From Sphingomonas sp. SUN019 (lineage in GTDB: Bacteria; Pseudomonadota; Alphaproteobacteria; Sphingomonadales; Sphingomonadaceae): a stretch of 64,000 bases of DNA. Where the stretch lies: assembly GCF_024758705.1 (NCBI RefSeq), contig NZ_CP096971.1, positions 2,381,001-2,445,000 on the forward strand. Reading direction: 5' to 3'. Under the pieces are notes generated by a model, which saw only the letters and a program-made list of their open reading frames with translations, was not told the origin of the DNA and ran no database searches. Below are positions 53,951-63,953 of the stretch, piece after piece. The translations under genes and the position numbers were made by a program. The number at the start of each line of letters is the position of its first letter. The stretch's first letter is position 1.

Positions 53951-55645
53951 TCAGCCGTCGTGGCGTGCGGACATTTCGTTCAGCAATTCGCGCGCGCCCT
54001 TATGCTCGGGCTCGATCTCCAGAAAGCGCCGCAGCACCTCCATCCCGCGCTCGTCATTGCCGGTCGATCGATAGGCCTTGCCGATCTTGTAGAAATAACG
54101 ATGGTCCTCGGGGACGAGCACCAGCACGCGTTCGTAGAGTCGCGCGGCGTTGGCGTGCAGCCCGACCCTCAGGCTGTGGTCGGCCAGGAACTTCAACGCA
54201 TCCAGCCGGTCGGGCGCCAGCGCCACCAGGCTGTGCGCCGCGGCCACCGCGGTCGGCACGTCGCCGGCCTTGCGCGCGTCGCTCATCGCGACCGCGTGAG
54301 TCTTCACCAGCTTCGTCTCCAATGCCGGAAGCTCGGCGTTCTCCGCGTCCCACGCGATCAGCGCGTGATAGCCCGCATCCGCCGCGGCGGAGTCGCCGGC
54401 CTTCAGATCGTCGCGCACCTGGCGGCGCAGCTTCTCGAACGCCCACGATCCGGCCTCGTCGAGGTCGGCCTGCGGGCCGATCGCCGCGGCCATTCGCGTC
54501 AACGTGATCAGCGATGCGGTGAAGTTCCTCGACTTGCGGATCGCCCGGATCGCGCGGACCACCGCGTCGTCGCGTTCGTCGCCCTCGCCCAGGATGGCGA
54601 GTTCCCCGCACGCCTGGCCCAGCGCATCCCATTGTTCGCCCGCCTTGGCGATGGCGGCCTTTGCGGACCATGCGCGCGCGGTCGGCCAGACGCGGAGCAG
54701 CGCATCGATCTGCGCATCCGCCTCGTCCGCTTTGTCCTGCGCGATCAGCGCCGTGGCCGATTTCGACACTGCGATCCCGGCCTTTTCCAACCGCGGCGCG
54801 GCGCGATCGTCGACCCCTATCGCCTGGATGAGACCCCAGGCCGCCAGCGCGGTCAGCATGTCGCCACGAACCTCCGCGTCCTTCGCCTGCGAGACGATCG
54901 ACCGGCTGAGCGACGCGGCCAGCGCAGGATGGATCGCCGCACCGGCCTCCGCGCCGCGCCGTACGACCCATTCGGCATCGGCGAAGCGGCTAGCGATGGC
55001 GAGATCGGTCAGGCTTTCCAACGCCTTGTCAAGATCGGCGTCGGCCAGCGCGTGAACCGCGGCCGTGACATCCGCTTGCTCGCCCCAGCGCAGCGTAAGC
55101 AGCAGGCAATGTTCGCGCATATCCACCGGCGCAGTGCCGGCCTTACAGAGCATCAGCGACTGGTCGATGGCTGCGCGATAGTCGCCAGAGAGTTCCAGCG
55201 CTTCAATGGCGCGCGCGCGAACCAAGACATCATCTTGGCGTCGTCCGGCCAGTAGCAGCCACGTCTTTGCCGCCGAATGGTAGATCTTCGCCTTATGATA
55301 GACTTTGGCGGCGGTCGAGAGCACTTCATTGTCGCAGGATTCGATCGATAGCAACAAATCGGTCTTTTCCGCCGCGATTGTATGGTGTCCGATCCGGGAC
55401 AGCGCCTTGATTCGCACAAGGTGCGCAGCGACCAGCGAGGCGTCGAGCGCGATCGCCCGATCAGCATGAGTCAGTGCAATCGATGTCTGGCCGCGACGAT
55501 AAGCCAGCGCCGCGCGCAATTCCTGAACGACAGCCTCATCAACGTCATCGTCAACTGCATCGGCCAGCGCGCGCTCGACCCCGTCGAGATCGCCCGCCAC
55601 GATCCGCCGACGCACGGAAACAGGATCAAAATTCGTATCTGTCAT
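53951..55645 (-). CDS. TPR-repeat protein
   Basis: A 564-residue soluble protein built mostly of TPR-like helix pairs: ALAYRRGQTSIALTHADRAI, VLARARAIEAL-type segments, and a clean C-terminal pair (RLYERVLVLVPEDHRYFYKI, GMEVLRRFLEIEPEHKGA). No catalytic motif is seen. It lies 118 bp upstream of the TPR-glycosyltransferase on the same strand, and its repeats resemble the N-terminal half of that protein, so both may serve in glycan or cell-surface assembly. The ATG at 55645 is followed by MTDTNFDPVSVRRRIVAGD. Base composition drops in its N-terminal third. Confidence 0.8.
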   Translation of the reverse strand: MTDTNFDPVSVRRRIVAGDLDGVERALADAVDDDVDEAVVQELRAALAYRRGQTSIALTHADRAIALDASLVAAHLVRIKALSRIGHHTIAAEKTDLLLSIESCDNEVLSTAAKVYHKAKIYHSAAKTWLLLAGRRQDDVLVRARAIEALELSGDYRAAIDQSLMLCKAGTAPVDMREHCLLLTLRWGEQADVTAAVHALADADLDKALESLTDLAIASRFADAEWVVRRGAEAGAAIHPALAASLSRSIVSQAKDAEVRGDMLTALAAWGLIQAIGVDDRAAPRLEKAGIAVSKSATALIAQDKADEADAQIDALLRVWPTARAWSAKAAIAKAGEQWDALGQACGELAILGEGDERDDAVVRAIRAIRKSRNFTASLITLTRMAAAIGPQADLDEAGSWAFEKLRRQVRDDLKAGDSAAADAGYHALIAWDAENAELPALETKLVKTHAVAMSDARKAGDVPTAVAAAHSLVALAPDRLDALKFLADHSLRVGLHANAARLYERVLVLVPEDHRYFYKIGKAYRSTGNDERGMEVLRRFLEIEPEHKGARELLNEMSARHDG

Positions 55646-55983
55646 GGTCGCCCCGAATGCCTGTCGCCCGTCCGGTTACGTCGGCGTCGTCGCTGTCGCC
55701 ACGATGACCGACGTAACCGATCCCCCCTCAGTGATCGCCCGAAGCGTCGTCGCCTTTAGCGGTGCATGATCGGCCCGTTCAACGGCTATTCCGTACCAAA
55801 GAAACGACCTCCATTCCTGTTTTCGTACAGTATGCCCAACAAATTTGCGTTGTTTGGGTGAGGCGGACGAGTCGCGGCACCCTTTATGCTGCAGAAAATC
55901 GAAAGCAACGATTCGTCCTTGTCCGCGCGCATCGCAGCGTCCTATGTGCCGCAAAGCCGCCGGTAGGCCGCAAGGGGAACGCG
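55646..55983. other. Divergent intergenic region of about 340 bp
   Basis: It lies between the leftward TPR gene and the rightward methyltransferase. It is less GC-rich than the flanks and contains several short AT patches (about 55815-55860 and 55880-55910). It should hold promoters for both genes, but I found no -35/-10 pair with acceptable spacing, no RNA gene and no coding frame with a plausible product. Confidence 0.45.
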
Positions 55984-56523
55984 ATGAAACTGCATTTGGG
56001 CTGCGGGCCGAAAGAATTCGCTGGATGGTATCATGTCGATGCGCTGAGTTATCCGCACGTTGATCATATCGGGCCAGTCGAGAAGCTTGATTTCGTCGAA
56101 GACCAGACCGTTGAGATAATTTACGCATGCCATGTTCTGGAGCATTTCGGCCGTAATGCTTACAAGGACGTTCTTCGCGAATGGCAGCGGGTTCTTCAGC
56201 CGGGGGGTGTGCTGCGGCTTGCAGTTCCTGACTTCGCTGCTTGCGCGCAGGCTTATGTCAGCGGAGAGCTGAGCCGCGGTCTTCTGGATGTCACGGGGCT
56301 CCTGATGGGTGGCCAGCGGGACAAGTACGACTATCACTCGGCCTTGTTCGATAAGGAAACGCTGACCAATGACTTGATCGAATGTGGGTTCAGCTCGGTC
56401 CGGGAGTGGGACTGGCGGCAGACCGAGCACAGCGACATCGACGATTACTCGCAGTCGTACCTGCCGCACATGCAGAAACATACCGGTCGATTGATGAGCC
56501 TGAATCTAGAGGGAGTTCGCTAG
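55984..56523 (+). CDS. SAM-dependent methyltransferase (Methyltransf_11-like)
   Basis: A 179-residue methyltransferase: MKLHLGCGPKEFAGWYHVD (SAM motif I at the very N-terminus), EIIYACHVLEHFG, then EWQRVLQPGGVLRLAVPDF and the C-terminal FDKETLTNDLIECGFSSVRE. This compact type is common in polysaccharide loci. ATG 55984 follows AAGGGG at good spacing; the longer reading to 55762 is unlike coding sequence. Sampled GC is about 50%, well below the surrounding genes, suggesting acquisition with the adjacent low-GC gene. It converges with the fucosyltransferase-like gene, with 14 bp between stops. Confidence 0.85.
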   Translation: MKLHLGCGPKEFAGWYHVDALSYPHVDHIGPVEKLDFVEDQTVEIIYACHVLEHFGRNAYKDVLREWQRVLQPGGVLRLAVPDFAACAQAYVSGELSRGLLDVTGLLMGGQRDKYDYHSALFDKETLTNDLIECGFSSVREWDWRQTEHSDIDDYSQSYLPHMQKHTGRLMSLNLEGVR

Positions 56524-56537
56524 AGTGGCGTCACGAC

Positions 56538-57611
56538 CTAGATGTTGATTCCCAGTTTCGTCGCTCGCTGATAGTATTTGTCATATTCGCCGAACATAGC
56601 GCCTTCTATTTCTTTCTGGATCTTGGCGGGGATTGGCGACCCTTCCAGAATCTCATCGTAGACGTATTTGAGAAACACTTCCCACGTCCCCCGCGCGGTC
56701 ACGATGTCGTGCTTGGCTCCGCCGAGCAGGCACGCGACGGAGGCGAACCCGGTCTGCGTCCCTATGACTCGATCGGACTTTCCTAGCAACGTGAAGTCCA
56801 GAAATGCCTTTTGTAGCGGAAAGACGATGTCGCTACCGATCCGAGCCGCATCGACGATATAATCCTTATATTTGTCGTTGAAGTGGGAGACGAGTTCCGG
56901 GCTGTCGCTGAAGAAAAGAACGCGTTCACCTTCATCGATGGCCTTCTCGATATCGGCGTAATAATAATGGAACGGCGCAGTCTGTTTAGTCAGATGGATA
57001 GCGTAGTTTTTCGCGACCGGCGTCAAAACGCCATTCTGCATTTCTGCTTTTGCCGCTCTGAGCACCGCGGGAATATCGCCGCGTCGCAAGTGGAGTGCGG
57101 TGTACTTCTCCGATCCAATGGTTTGATGAGCGGATGATATATGCTTCAATAAAGCTGGACTCTTGGGAAGATAATCAAAGAGTTGACGAACTTCACTCTC
57201 GACATCCTTTTTTATTTCCTCGTCAAATCTAATGAAGTAAGAATCAGAAATATACGATCCTGTGATATTCTTTGCATCTACCAAGCTCGTCTTGTGTTGA
57301 AATATATCAGACAGGCGGTCGGGAGGAAATTTAGCAAATAACTTATCGTCGCCTATATTTCCTTCAACGAAGGCTATTTCATCGCGAAGATTGGAGGAAA
57401 CTATCTTTCCAAGATCAAATATGAGACTGGGCGAATAATATTCGGTACCAAGAGTGTTATAGAGCGATTTGTCACGCTGCGGCCAATTGACCGCCAGGAA
57501 GCCGTTGACCTTGCGTGAAAAGCGCCAAGCGAAAAGTAAGTGCTTGAGACGTGCCGCCAGGCGGTCGCCTCTACGCAGGACAAAAGTCGGGGTCTGTGAA
57601 TTTGACGCCAT
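56538..57611 (-). CDS. Fucosyltransferase-like protein (HLRRGD motif), strongly AT-rich gene
   Basis: A 357-residue protein. The LHLRRGDIPAVL segment (about residues 173-184) is the GDP-fucose-binding motif of alpha-1,2/1,6-fucosyltransferases (GT11/NodZ group). RVLFFSDSPELVSHFNDKY and the later DFTLLGKSDRVIGTQTGFASVA match the conserved C-terminal blocks (donor site). Genes for GDP-L-fucose synthesis lie immediately upstream on the same strand, so fucose transfer is very plausible. Sampled 60-bp lines at 57181 and 57241 are only about 35% and 38% GC against about 65-70% around, a clear sign of lateral transfer. The start ATG 57611 lies 22 nt after the fcl stop. The acceptor is unknown. Confidence 0.82.
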   Translation of the reverse strand: MASNSQTPTFVLRRGDRLAARLKHLLFAWRFSRKVNGFLAVNWPQRDKSLYNTLGTEYYSPSLIFDLGKIVSSNLRDEIAFVEGNIGDDKLFAKFPPDRLSDIFQHKTSLVDAKNITGSYISDSYFIRFDEEIKKDVESEVRQLFDYLPKSPALLKHISSAHQTIGSEKYTALHLRRGDIPAVLRAAKAEMQNGVLTPVAKNYAIHLTKQTAPFHYYYADIEKAIDEGERVLFFSDSPELVSHFNDKYKDYIVDAARIGSDIVFPLQKAFLDFTLLGKSDRVIGTQTGFASVACLLGGAKHDIVTARGTWEVFLKYVYDEILEGSPIPAKIQKEIEGAMFGEYDKYYQRATKLGINI

Positions 57612-57633
57612 TGAACACTATCCCAATTCGCGC

Positions 57634-58578
57634 TCAGGCAACGGCGCGATATTTACCTTCAAGAAAATGGCGGTAGCTCGCCGCAATCCCGTCCTTCAAT
57701 GAGGTCGACGCGCGCCAGCCCTGTTCGGCCAGCCGGGTGACGTCCATCAGCTTGCGTGGCGTGCCGTCGGGCTTGCTGGTGTCGTGGATGATATCGCCGT
57801 TATACCCGACGATCTCCATCACCAGCCGGGTCAGTTCCAGGATCGACAGATCCTCTCCTGAGCCGACGTTGACGTGGGCGTCGTCCGAATACGTCTTCAT
57901 CAGGTGCACGCAGGCGTCGGCGCAATCGTCGACGTACAAGAATTCGCGTCGCGGCGTGCCGGTGCCCCAAACGACGACCGGCGCGCGCGCCGTCTTGGCT
58001 TCGTGCACCTTGCGGATCAGCGCGGGCATGACGTGGCTGGAGGCGAGGTCGAAATTATCCCCTGGACCGTACAAATTGGTCGGCATCGCGGAGATATAGT
58101 CGTGGCCGTGCTGGCGTCGGAACGCCTGCGCCAGCTTGATCCCGGCGATCTTGGCTATCGCATACCATTCGTTGGTAGGCTCCAGCGGCCCGGTCAGCAG
58201 CGCTTCTTCTACGATCGGCTGGGCGGCCAGCTTGGGATAGATGCAACTCGATCCCAAGAACAACAGCTTTTCGACACCCGTCGCGTGCGCCCCGGCAAAA
58301 ATCGAGGTTTCTATCAGCAGATTGTCGAGCAGGAAATCCGCGGGATAACGATCGTTAGCTAGGATCCCGCCGACCTTCGCCGCGGCCAGGAAGACCGCGT
58401 CGGGCCTGTTCGCCTGCATCCACGCGAGCACGCCCGCCTTATCGGTCAGATCTAGGTCTGTACGCGAAGCGGTCAGCACCTCGCACGATTCGTCTGCCAG
58501 CCGCCGAACGATCGCCGATCCGACCATCCCGCGATGCCCGGCGACCCACACGCGCTTGTCGGCCAAGTCATAGGCCAT
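57634..58578 (-). CDS. fcl: GDP-L-fucose synthase
   Basis: A 314-residue short-chain dehydrogenase/reductase that epimerises and reduces GDP-4-keto-6-deoxy-D-mannose to GDP-L-fucose. RVWVAGHRGMVGSAIVRRL is the Fcl/WcaG NADP motif. KLLFLGSSCIYPKLAAQPI holds the catalytic Ser, and WYAIAKIAGIKLAQAFRRQ the Tyr-x3-Lys. GPGDNFDLASSHVMPALIRK and WGTGTPRREFLYVDD are further family blocks. Length is as usual (about 310-320). ATG 58578 is 1 nt after the gmd stop; the longer reading to 58707 lies within gmd. Confidence 0.95.
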   Translation of the reverse strand: MAYDLADKRVWVAGHRGMVGSAIVRRLADESCEVLTASRTDLDLTDKAGVLAWMQANRPDAVFLAAAKVGGILANDRYPADFLLDNLLIETSIFAGAHATGVEKLLFLGSSCIYPKLAAQPIVEEALLTGPLEPTNEWYAIAKIAGIKLAQAFRRQHGHDYISAMPTNLYGPGDNFDLASSHVMPALIRKVHEAKTARAPVVVWGTGTPRREFLYVDDCADACVHLMKTYSDDAHVNVGSGEDLSILELTRLVMEIVGYNGDIIHDTSKPDGTPRKLMDVTRLAEQGWRASTSLKDGIAASYRHFLEGKYRAVA

Positions 58579-58579
58579 G

Positions 58580-59641
58580 TCAGGCACCCTTGCCGATCGG
58601 CGCGGTGCGCATCGTCTCAAGGTCGGCCTGCACCATCTCTCGCGCGAGATCGCGTGGGCTGGTTTCATGCTTCCAGCCCAGCTTTTCTTGCGCTTTGGTA
58701 GGATCACCGATCAGCAACTCGACCTCGGTCGGCCGGAAATAGCGCGGGTCCACCGCGACGCGCAGCTTGCCCGTATCGGCGCAATACGCCTTTTCATCGA
58801 CGCCCTGGCCCTTCCATTCCAGTGTGATGCCGACGTCGGCGAACGCCCATTCGACGAAGGTTCGGACGTGCGTCGTCTCGCCCGTGGCCAGCACGTAGTC
58901 GTCCGGCGTGTCGGCCTGCATCATCAGCCACATGCCGCGGACGTATTCGCGCGCGTGGCCCCAGTCGCGCTGCGCGTCGAGATTGCCGAGATACAGCATC
59001 TCCTGCCGCCCCAGCGAGATCGCCGCGGCCGCGCGCGTTATCTTGCGCGTCACGAACGTCTCGCCGCGCAGCGGGCTTTCATGGTTGAACAGGATGCCAT
59101 TCGAGGCGTGCATGCCGTACGCTTCGCGATAATTCACGACGATCCAATAGGCGTAGAGCTTTGCCGCGGCATATGGGCTGCGCGGATAGAACGGGGTCGA
59201 TTCGCGCTGAGGCACTTCTTGAACCAGGCCGTAAAGCTCCGAAGTCGAGGCCTGATAGAACCGTGTCGTCTTCTCGCGGCCGAGAATGCGGATCGCCTCC
59301 AGCAGACGCAATGTGCCGATGCCGTCCGCGTTCGCAGTATATTCGGGGGTTTCGAAACTGACCTGCACATGACTCTGCGCCGCGAGGTTGTAGATCTCGT
59401 CGGGTTGCGTTTCCTGAACGATGCGGATCAGATTGGTCGAATCCGTCAAGTCGCCATAGTGGAGTGAGAAACGCGGGTTGATGACGTGAGGGTCTTCCAC
59501 GATGTCCTCGATCCGGGCGGTGTTGAACGACGACGAGCGCCGCTTCAAACCGTGGACGCGATAGCCCTTGTCCAGCAACAGTTGCGCGAGATATGCGCCG
59601 TCTTGGCCGGTCACGCCGGTAATCAAAGCGGTCTTCGCCAT
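58580..59641 (-). CDS. gmd: GDP-mannose 4,6-dehydratase
   Basis: A 353-residue SDR dehydratase that makes GDP-4-keto-6-deoxy-D-mannose, the precursor for fucose. [20 protein letters not shown] is the cofactor motif. [14 protein letters not shown] and [19 protein letters not shown] follow; the catalytic Tyr-x3-Lys is in [12 protein letters not shown], with the Ser/Thr-Glu pair in [29 protein letters not shown] and [16 protein letters not shown] are diagnostic of GMD. ATG 59641 gives the normal length; an in-frame extension to 59911 lacks family similarity. It begins the operon gmd-fcl-fucosyltransferase, with a 290-bp divergent gap to the S9 peptidase. Confidence 0.96.
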   Translation of the reverse strand: MAKTALITGVTGQDGAYLAQLLLDKGYRVHGLKRRSSSFNTARIEDIVEDPHVINPRFSLHYGDLTDSTNLIRIVQETQPDEIYNLAAQSHVQVSFETPEYTANADGIGTLRLLEAIRILGREKTTRFYQASTSELYGLVQEVPQRESTPFYPRSPYAAAKLYAYWIVVNYREAYGMHASNGILFNHESPLRGETFVTRKITRAAAAISLGRQEMLYLGNLDAQRDWGHAREYVRGMWLMMQADTPDDYVLATGETTHVRTFVEWAFADVGITLEWKGQGVDEKAYCADTGKLRVAVDPRYFRPTEVELLIGDPTKAQEKLGWKHETSPRDLAREMVQADLETMRTAPIGKGA

Positions 59642-59931
59642 GTAAATCAGGCTCCCTGGAAGCAAACTTCGGAAGAGGTCGCAGCGCTCAACGGGCGGAC
59701 CCGGTACGCCGGATACGAATGGACTGCCCCCGTCACGCGCTGTGCTTAGGCGGCTCGCGCCGTTGAATCCATATTCGTTTTCGGCGATCGGCCGCCCTAA
59801 AGTCGATTTGGAAGGATTTTCGTGCGGTCGGCCGGACGCGGCTTGAAACGCGAAGCAACGACCATCCTTGCCGCTTGCACGCCGCCGACAATCGGGCATT
59901 GTCCGGCGCATCCAGCCGACGGAGCCTCGCG

Positions 59932-62004
59932 ATGCGTCTTGTGATTGCCCTTCTTCTCGCCGCTACGTCCTTTCCCGCTACCGCCCAGACCACGACCGCA
60001 TCGCAGGCTCCCGCACCCGCGCCGGACGGCCCGGTCCGCGGCTTCACCGGCGCAGACCTGTTCGGGCTGTCGATCGCGTCCGATCCACAGATCAGCCCGG
60101 ACGGGCGGACCATCGTCTATGTGCGCCGATCGGGCGACGTGATGATCGACCGCATGGTGTCGTCGCTGTGGCTGATCGACGTGGCGAGCGGTCGGCAGTC
60201 GCCGTTCGCGACGCAGGGGTCGTCCCCACGCTGGTCGCCGGACGGGACGCGCGTCGCCTATGTCGCGACCGACGGTGATCGCGCGCAATTGTTCGTGCGC
60301 TGGATCGCCACCGGTGCGAGCGCGCGGGTGACCAGCCTGCCGGGCGACCCGAATGCGCTCGCGTGGTCGCCCGACGGCAAGCGGCTGGCTTACATCGCCA
60401 CGGTCGCGGGCGAGGGGATGAAGCTGGGCAACGCGCCGCCGAAGCCCGAGGGCGCGAAATGGGCCGAACCGCTGGAGGTAATCGACCGCGTCAATTACCG
60501 CGCCGACGGGCCGGGCTATATCAAGCCGGGCTACGATCACGTCTTCGTCGTGGGCGCGGACGGCGGCGCGGCGCGGCAATTGACCTTCGGGCGGTTCGAC
60601 GACGGCGGGCCGTTATCATGGACGCCGGACGGGCAGACGATCGTGTTCGCGGCGATCCGCGGGGCGGGTGCCGAGCGCGAGGTGATGAATTCGGACGTCA
60701 TCGCGCTGGATGCCAATACCGGCGCGATGCGGACGCTGACGACGCGCGATGGCCCCGACATGGGTCCGCGCGTCTCGCCCGACGGATCGCGCATCGCGTG
60801 GCTCGGCTTCGACGATATGCGGCGGAGCAACGAGAATAACGAACTTTATGTCGGGGATCGCGATGCGGGAGCGCCGCGATCGGTGACGGCGGCGCTCGAT
60901 CGTTCGATCGAGGATGCGCAGTGGGCGGGCGACGGGCGCAGCCTGATCGCCAGCTATGATGATCACGGGCAGCGTCGCGTCGCGCGGATCGGGATGGACG
61001 GGCGGACGGCGCTTCTGGCCGACAATATGTGGGGCGGGGGGCTCGACCGGCCTTATACCGGGGGCGACTTCTCCGTTTCGCGCGGGGGCGTGGTCGCGTA
61101 TACCGGCGGCGATGCGAGTGCGCCCGCTGATGTATGGGTCATCAGCGGAGGCAAGCCGCGCCGCCTTACCGACCTGAATGCGGTGATGCGCAGCGCGAAG
61201 GCGCTCGCCCCGGTGCGCAAGCTCACGGTGAAGGCGCCCGACGGCCGCGCGATCGACGCGTGGATCGCGACCCCGCCGAACCGCGTCGAGGGACAACGCG
61301 TGCCGCTGATCCTGGAAATCCACGGCGGGCCGCATACCGCCTACGGTCCGGGCTTCGCGACCGACGTGCAGCTCTACGCCGCGGCGGGCTATGCCGTGGT
61401 CTGGGCCAACCCGCGCGGATCGACCTCTTACGGGGAGGAGTTCGCGAACCTGATCGACAAGAATTATCCTTCCGCCGACTATGACGACCTGATCGCGGCG
61501 GTCGATGCCGCGATCGCCGACGGGACCGCGGACCCCAACAATCTGTTCGTGACCGGCGGATCGGGCGGCGGCGTGCTGACCGCGTGGATCGTCGGCAAGA
61601 CCAACCGCTTCAAGGCGGCGGCGACGCAGAAGCCGGTCATCAACTGGATCAGCGAGGCGCTGACGATGGATAATACGATGTTCACGTCGCGCTATTGGTT
61701 CAGGAAGCTGCCGTGGGAAGACCCGATGAGTTACTGGGCACGATCCCCCTTGAGCCTGGTCGGCAACGTAAAGACCCCGACCCTGGTGGTGGTCGGCAGC
61801 GAAGATTACCGCACGCCGGTCAGCGAATCAGAGCAATATTACGCCGCGCTGCAGATCGCGGGCGTGCCGACCGCGTTGGTGAAGGTGCCCGGCGCCAGCC
61901 ACGGCGGAATCGCCGCACGCCCGTCGCAGGCGGCGGGAAAGGCGTCTGCGATCATCGCGTGGTTCGATCGCTACCGCAAACGCGTGGCCACGCCTTTGCA
62001 ATAG
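59932..62004 (+). CDS. S9 family peptidase (acylaminoacyl-peptidase/dipeptidyl-peptidase type), exported
   Basis: A 690-residue serine peptidase. The signal peptide is [19 protein letters not shown] beta-propeller of about 370 residues follows with WD40/TolB-like repeats ([53 protein letters not shown]). The alpha/beta-hydrolase domain has [13 protein letters not shown], the nucleophile S544 in [14 protein letters not shown]625 in [13 protein letters not shown] and H657 in [12 protein letters not shown]. It degrades peptides in the periplasm. ATG 59932 has GGAG 8 nt upstream and starts the signal peptide; the longer frame to 59875 would spoil it. Confidence 0.93.
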   Translation: MRLVIALLLAATSFPATAQTTTASQAPAPAPDGPVRGFTGADLFGLSIASDPQISPDGRTIVYVRRSGDVMIDRMVSSLWLIDVASGRQSPFATQGSSPRWSPDGTRVAYVATDGDRAQLFVRWIATGASARVTSLPGDPNALAWSPDGKRLAYIATVAGEGMKLGNAPPKPEGAKWAEPLEVIDRVNYRADGPGYIKPGYDHVFVVGADGGAARQLTFGRFDDGGPLSWTPDGQTIVFAAIRGAGAEREVMNSDVIALDANTGAMRTLTTRDGPDMGPRVSPDGSRIAWLGFDDMRRSNENNELYVGDRDAGAPRSVTAALDRSIEDAQWAGDGRSLIASYDDHGQRRVARIGMDGRTALLADNMWGGGLDRPYTGGDFSVSRGGVVAYTGGDASAPADVWVISGGKPRRLTDLNAVMRSAKALAPVRKLTVKAPDGRAIDAWIATPPNRVEGQRVPLILEIHGGPHTAYGPGFATDVQLYAAAGYAVVWANPRGSTSYGEEFANLIDKNYPSADYDDLIAAVDAAIADGTADPNNLFVTGGSGGGVLTAWIVGKTNRFKAAATQKPVINWISEALTMDNTMFTSRYWFRKLPWEDPMSYWARSPLSLVGNVKTPTLVVVGSEDYRTPVSESEQYYAALQIAGVPTALVKVPGASHGGIAARPSQAAGKASAIIAWFDRYRKRVATPLQ

Positions 62005-62044
62005 AATGCGGACGTGACAGGATGCCAACATAAGGAGAGTCATC

Positions 62045-62473
62045 ATGACGATCGCGGCGATCCTCGGCGGCAAGGGGCGGGAGGTTGTCGGAACGACGCC
62101 CGACCAGAAGGTGCGCGACGCGATCGCGCTACTGGCAAAGCACCGCATCGGCGCAGTGCCGGTGATGGACGGCGCGAGCGTCGTCGGCATCTTTTCCGAA
62201 CGCGACGTGATCTATTGCCTGAAGGACGGCGACACGAGCGTGCTGGACCGCACCGTCGGCGACGTGATGACCGCACCCGCACTGACCGTCGGCCCGCATG
62301 ATGCGGTGATGGGCGCGCTGTCGCTGATGACGCAGCGCCGGATCCGCCATCTGCCCGTGGTGGAGGGCGACAGGGTGATCGGGCTCGTCTCGATCGGCGA
62401 CCTGGTCAAATACCGCATCGACCGGATCGAGGCCGAAGCCGCGGCGATGCGCGACTATATACAGTCCGTGTGA
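62045..62473 (+). CDS. CBS-pair domain protein
   Basis: A 142-residue protein made of two CBS domains (about residues 8-65 and 75-132): KVRDAIALLAKHRIGAVPVMDGASVVGIFSERDVIYCL, then DVMTAPALTVGPHDAVMGALSLMTQRRIRHLPVVEGDRVIGLVSIGDLVKYRID. Stand-alone CBS pairs bind adenine nucleotides and sense energy state. The ribosome site AAGGAGAG sits at ideal spacing before ATG 62045. It follows the peptidase after 40 nt and converges with the flippase, with 10 bp between stops. Confidence 0.92.
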   Translation: MTIAAILGGKGREVVGTTPDQKVRDAIALLAKHRIGAVPVMDGASVVGIFSERDVIYCLKDGDTSVLDRTVGDVMTAPALTVGPHDAVMGALSLMTQRRIRHLPVVEGDRVIGLVSIGDLVKYRIDRIEAEAAAMRDYIQSV

Positions 62474-62483
62474 GGGCGGCGGT

Positions 62484-63953
62484 CTAACGATCGCGGATGA
62501 GTCCCACGATCTCGCGCACCAGGGGCCGGGCGAAGGCGAACAGCCATGCCGCGTAGGTCACCGCCCCGACGGTGACGAGGATCGCAAGCCGCGCGATCGC
62601 GGGCGTGTCGTCCAGCAACCGGCCGGTCAGCAGCACGACCAGCGCCATCGCGGTGGCGGCGGTGAGCGGCGGCAGGATCGCCTCGGCGACATCGCCAAGG
62701 CGAGCGCCGATCACCGGCAGAGACCGCCGCAGGCTGATCGCCAGATAGATCGGATAAGCTGCGATCCACGCGGCCGCGAGGCCGATCGCTCCCCAGTGCA
62801 CCCCGACCAGAAACCCGATTGCCAGCACCGCCGCGCCCGCTGCACCGTTGCGCACCCCGATACCGGGCCGCCCCAATGCATCGCACGCCGGGGTTAGCAG
62901 CACCTGCACGGTCATGAACGGCATCGCGAGCGCGAGCAGCCGGACGATCGGCGCGGCGGCGCGCCATTTCTCGCCCAGCATCGCCAGCACCAACGGTTCG
63001 GCGGTGACCGCGAGCCCGAGATAGAAGGGGAGCGCGGCGACCATCACCAGCCGCACCCCCTTCACGAACGCGGTCGCCACGCCCGCGCGGTCGTGCTGAA
63101 TGCGCGCGTAGGCGGAGAAGGCGACTTCGTTCAGCGGCGGCACGAACTTCGCGACGAAGATCTGCGTGAGGAACAGGCTGGTCGTATAGATCCCGAGATC
63201 GTGGACGGAGAGCCAGCGTCCGGCGATGAACACGTCGGCCTGACTCTGGAGGAACCAGAACAATTGCCCGGCGGCCATGATGCCCCCGAACCGTGCAAGG
63301 CCGCCCGCACCGCGGAAGTCGAACGACGGCCACACCAACGAACGCGCCGCGATCGTCATGCCGATCGCGCGCGTCGCGAACAGCGCCATCGGTGCGAACA
63401 CCAATGTCCACACGCCCCACCCCGACAGCGCGCCGACCAACGCGGTGCCCGCGCCCACCAGTGACGCGGCCATATTGACCTGCGCCTGCTTTCGAAAATC
63501 CATCGCCCGGCTGAGTAACGCATAGGGGAGCGCGATGAACGGGGTGCAGAGATAGATCAGCGCCTGCACGCGCAGCAGGTCGGCGACCGCGGGCTGGCGA
63601 TAATAAGCTGCGGCGATCGGCGCGAGCGCGAGCTGCGTCAGCGCGAGCACGCCGTTCATGACGATCAGCATCCCGAAGAGCTGACGAATCTCGTGGCGGC
63701 TAACCTCCGCGCGCTGCACCAGCCCGCTGGCCAGGCCATAACCATTGAGCATGTTGAGCAGCGCCATCACGACGCCGGTCATCGCGAACAGCCCGTAGTC
63801 GCTGGGGGTCAGGATACGAATCACGAGGAACGTGGCGGCCCATTGGACGAGCTGCGCGAGAATCTGGCTGCCCGAACGCCAGATGACGGCGCTGCGGACC
63901 TGATTCCTGAGCGATTCAGGGGTCTGATTCGATTGATTCGTCACGCCGTCCAT
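62484..63953 (-). CDS. Wzx-type oligosaccharide flippase (MATE/MOP superfamily)
   Basis: A 489-residue membrane protein with about 12-14 hydrophobic segments. Early VIWRSGSQILAQLVQWAATF, FLVIRILTPSDYGLFAMTGV and YGLASGLVQRAEVSRHEIRQ match the polysaccharide biosynthesis (WzxC/Polysacc_synt_3) family, which flips lipid-linked glycan units across the inner membrane. Length is typical. It fits with the glycosyltransferase and GDP-fucose genes nearby, though it is separated from them by the S9 and CBS genes. The start ATG is at 63953 (MDGVTNQSNQTPE). No ribosome site stands out. Confidence 0.9.
   Translation of the reverse strand: MDGVTNQSNQTPESLRNQVRSAVIWRSGSQILAQLVQWAATFLVIRILTPSDYGLFAMTGVVMALLNMLNGYGLASGLVQRAEVSRHEIRQLFGMLIVMNGVLALTQLALAPIAAAYYRQPAVADLLRVQALIYLCTPFIALPYALLSRAMDFRKQAQVNMAASLVGAGTALVGALSGWGVWTLVFAPMALFATRAIGMTIAARSLVWPSFDFRGAGGLARFGGIMAAGQLFWFLQSQADVFIAGRWLSVHDLGIYTTSLFLTQIFVAKFVPPLNEVAFSAYARIQHDRAGVATAFVKGVRLVMVAALPFYLGLAVTAEPLVLAMLGEKWRAAAPIVRLLALAMPFMTVQVLLTPACDALGRPGIGVRNGAAGAAVLAIGFLVGVHWGAIGLAAAWIAAYPIYLAISLRRSLPVIGARLGDVAEAILPPLTAATAMALVVLLTGRLLDDTPAIARLAILVTVGAVTYAAWLFAFARPLVREIVGLIRDR

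Noticed and set aside
55845..55890. Promoter with TTGCGT and TATGCT before the methyltransferase gene
   Set aside because: The spacing between the two boxes is 34 nt, far from 16-18, and no better -35 box fits the TATGCT.
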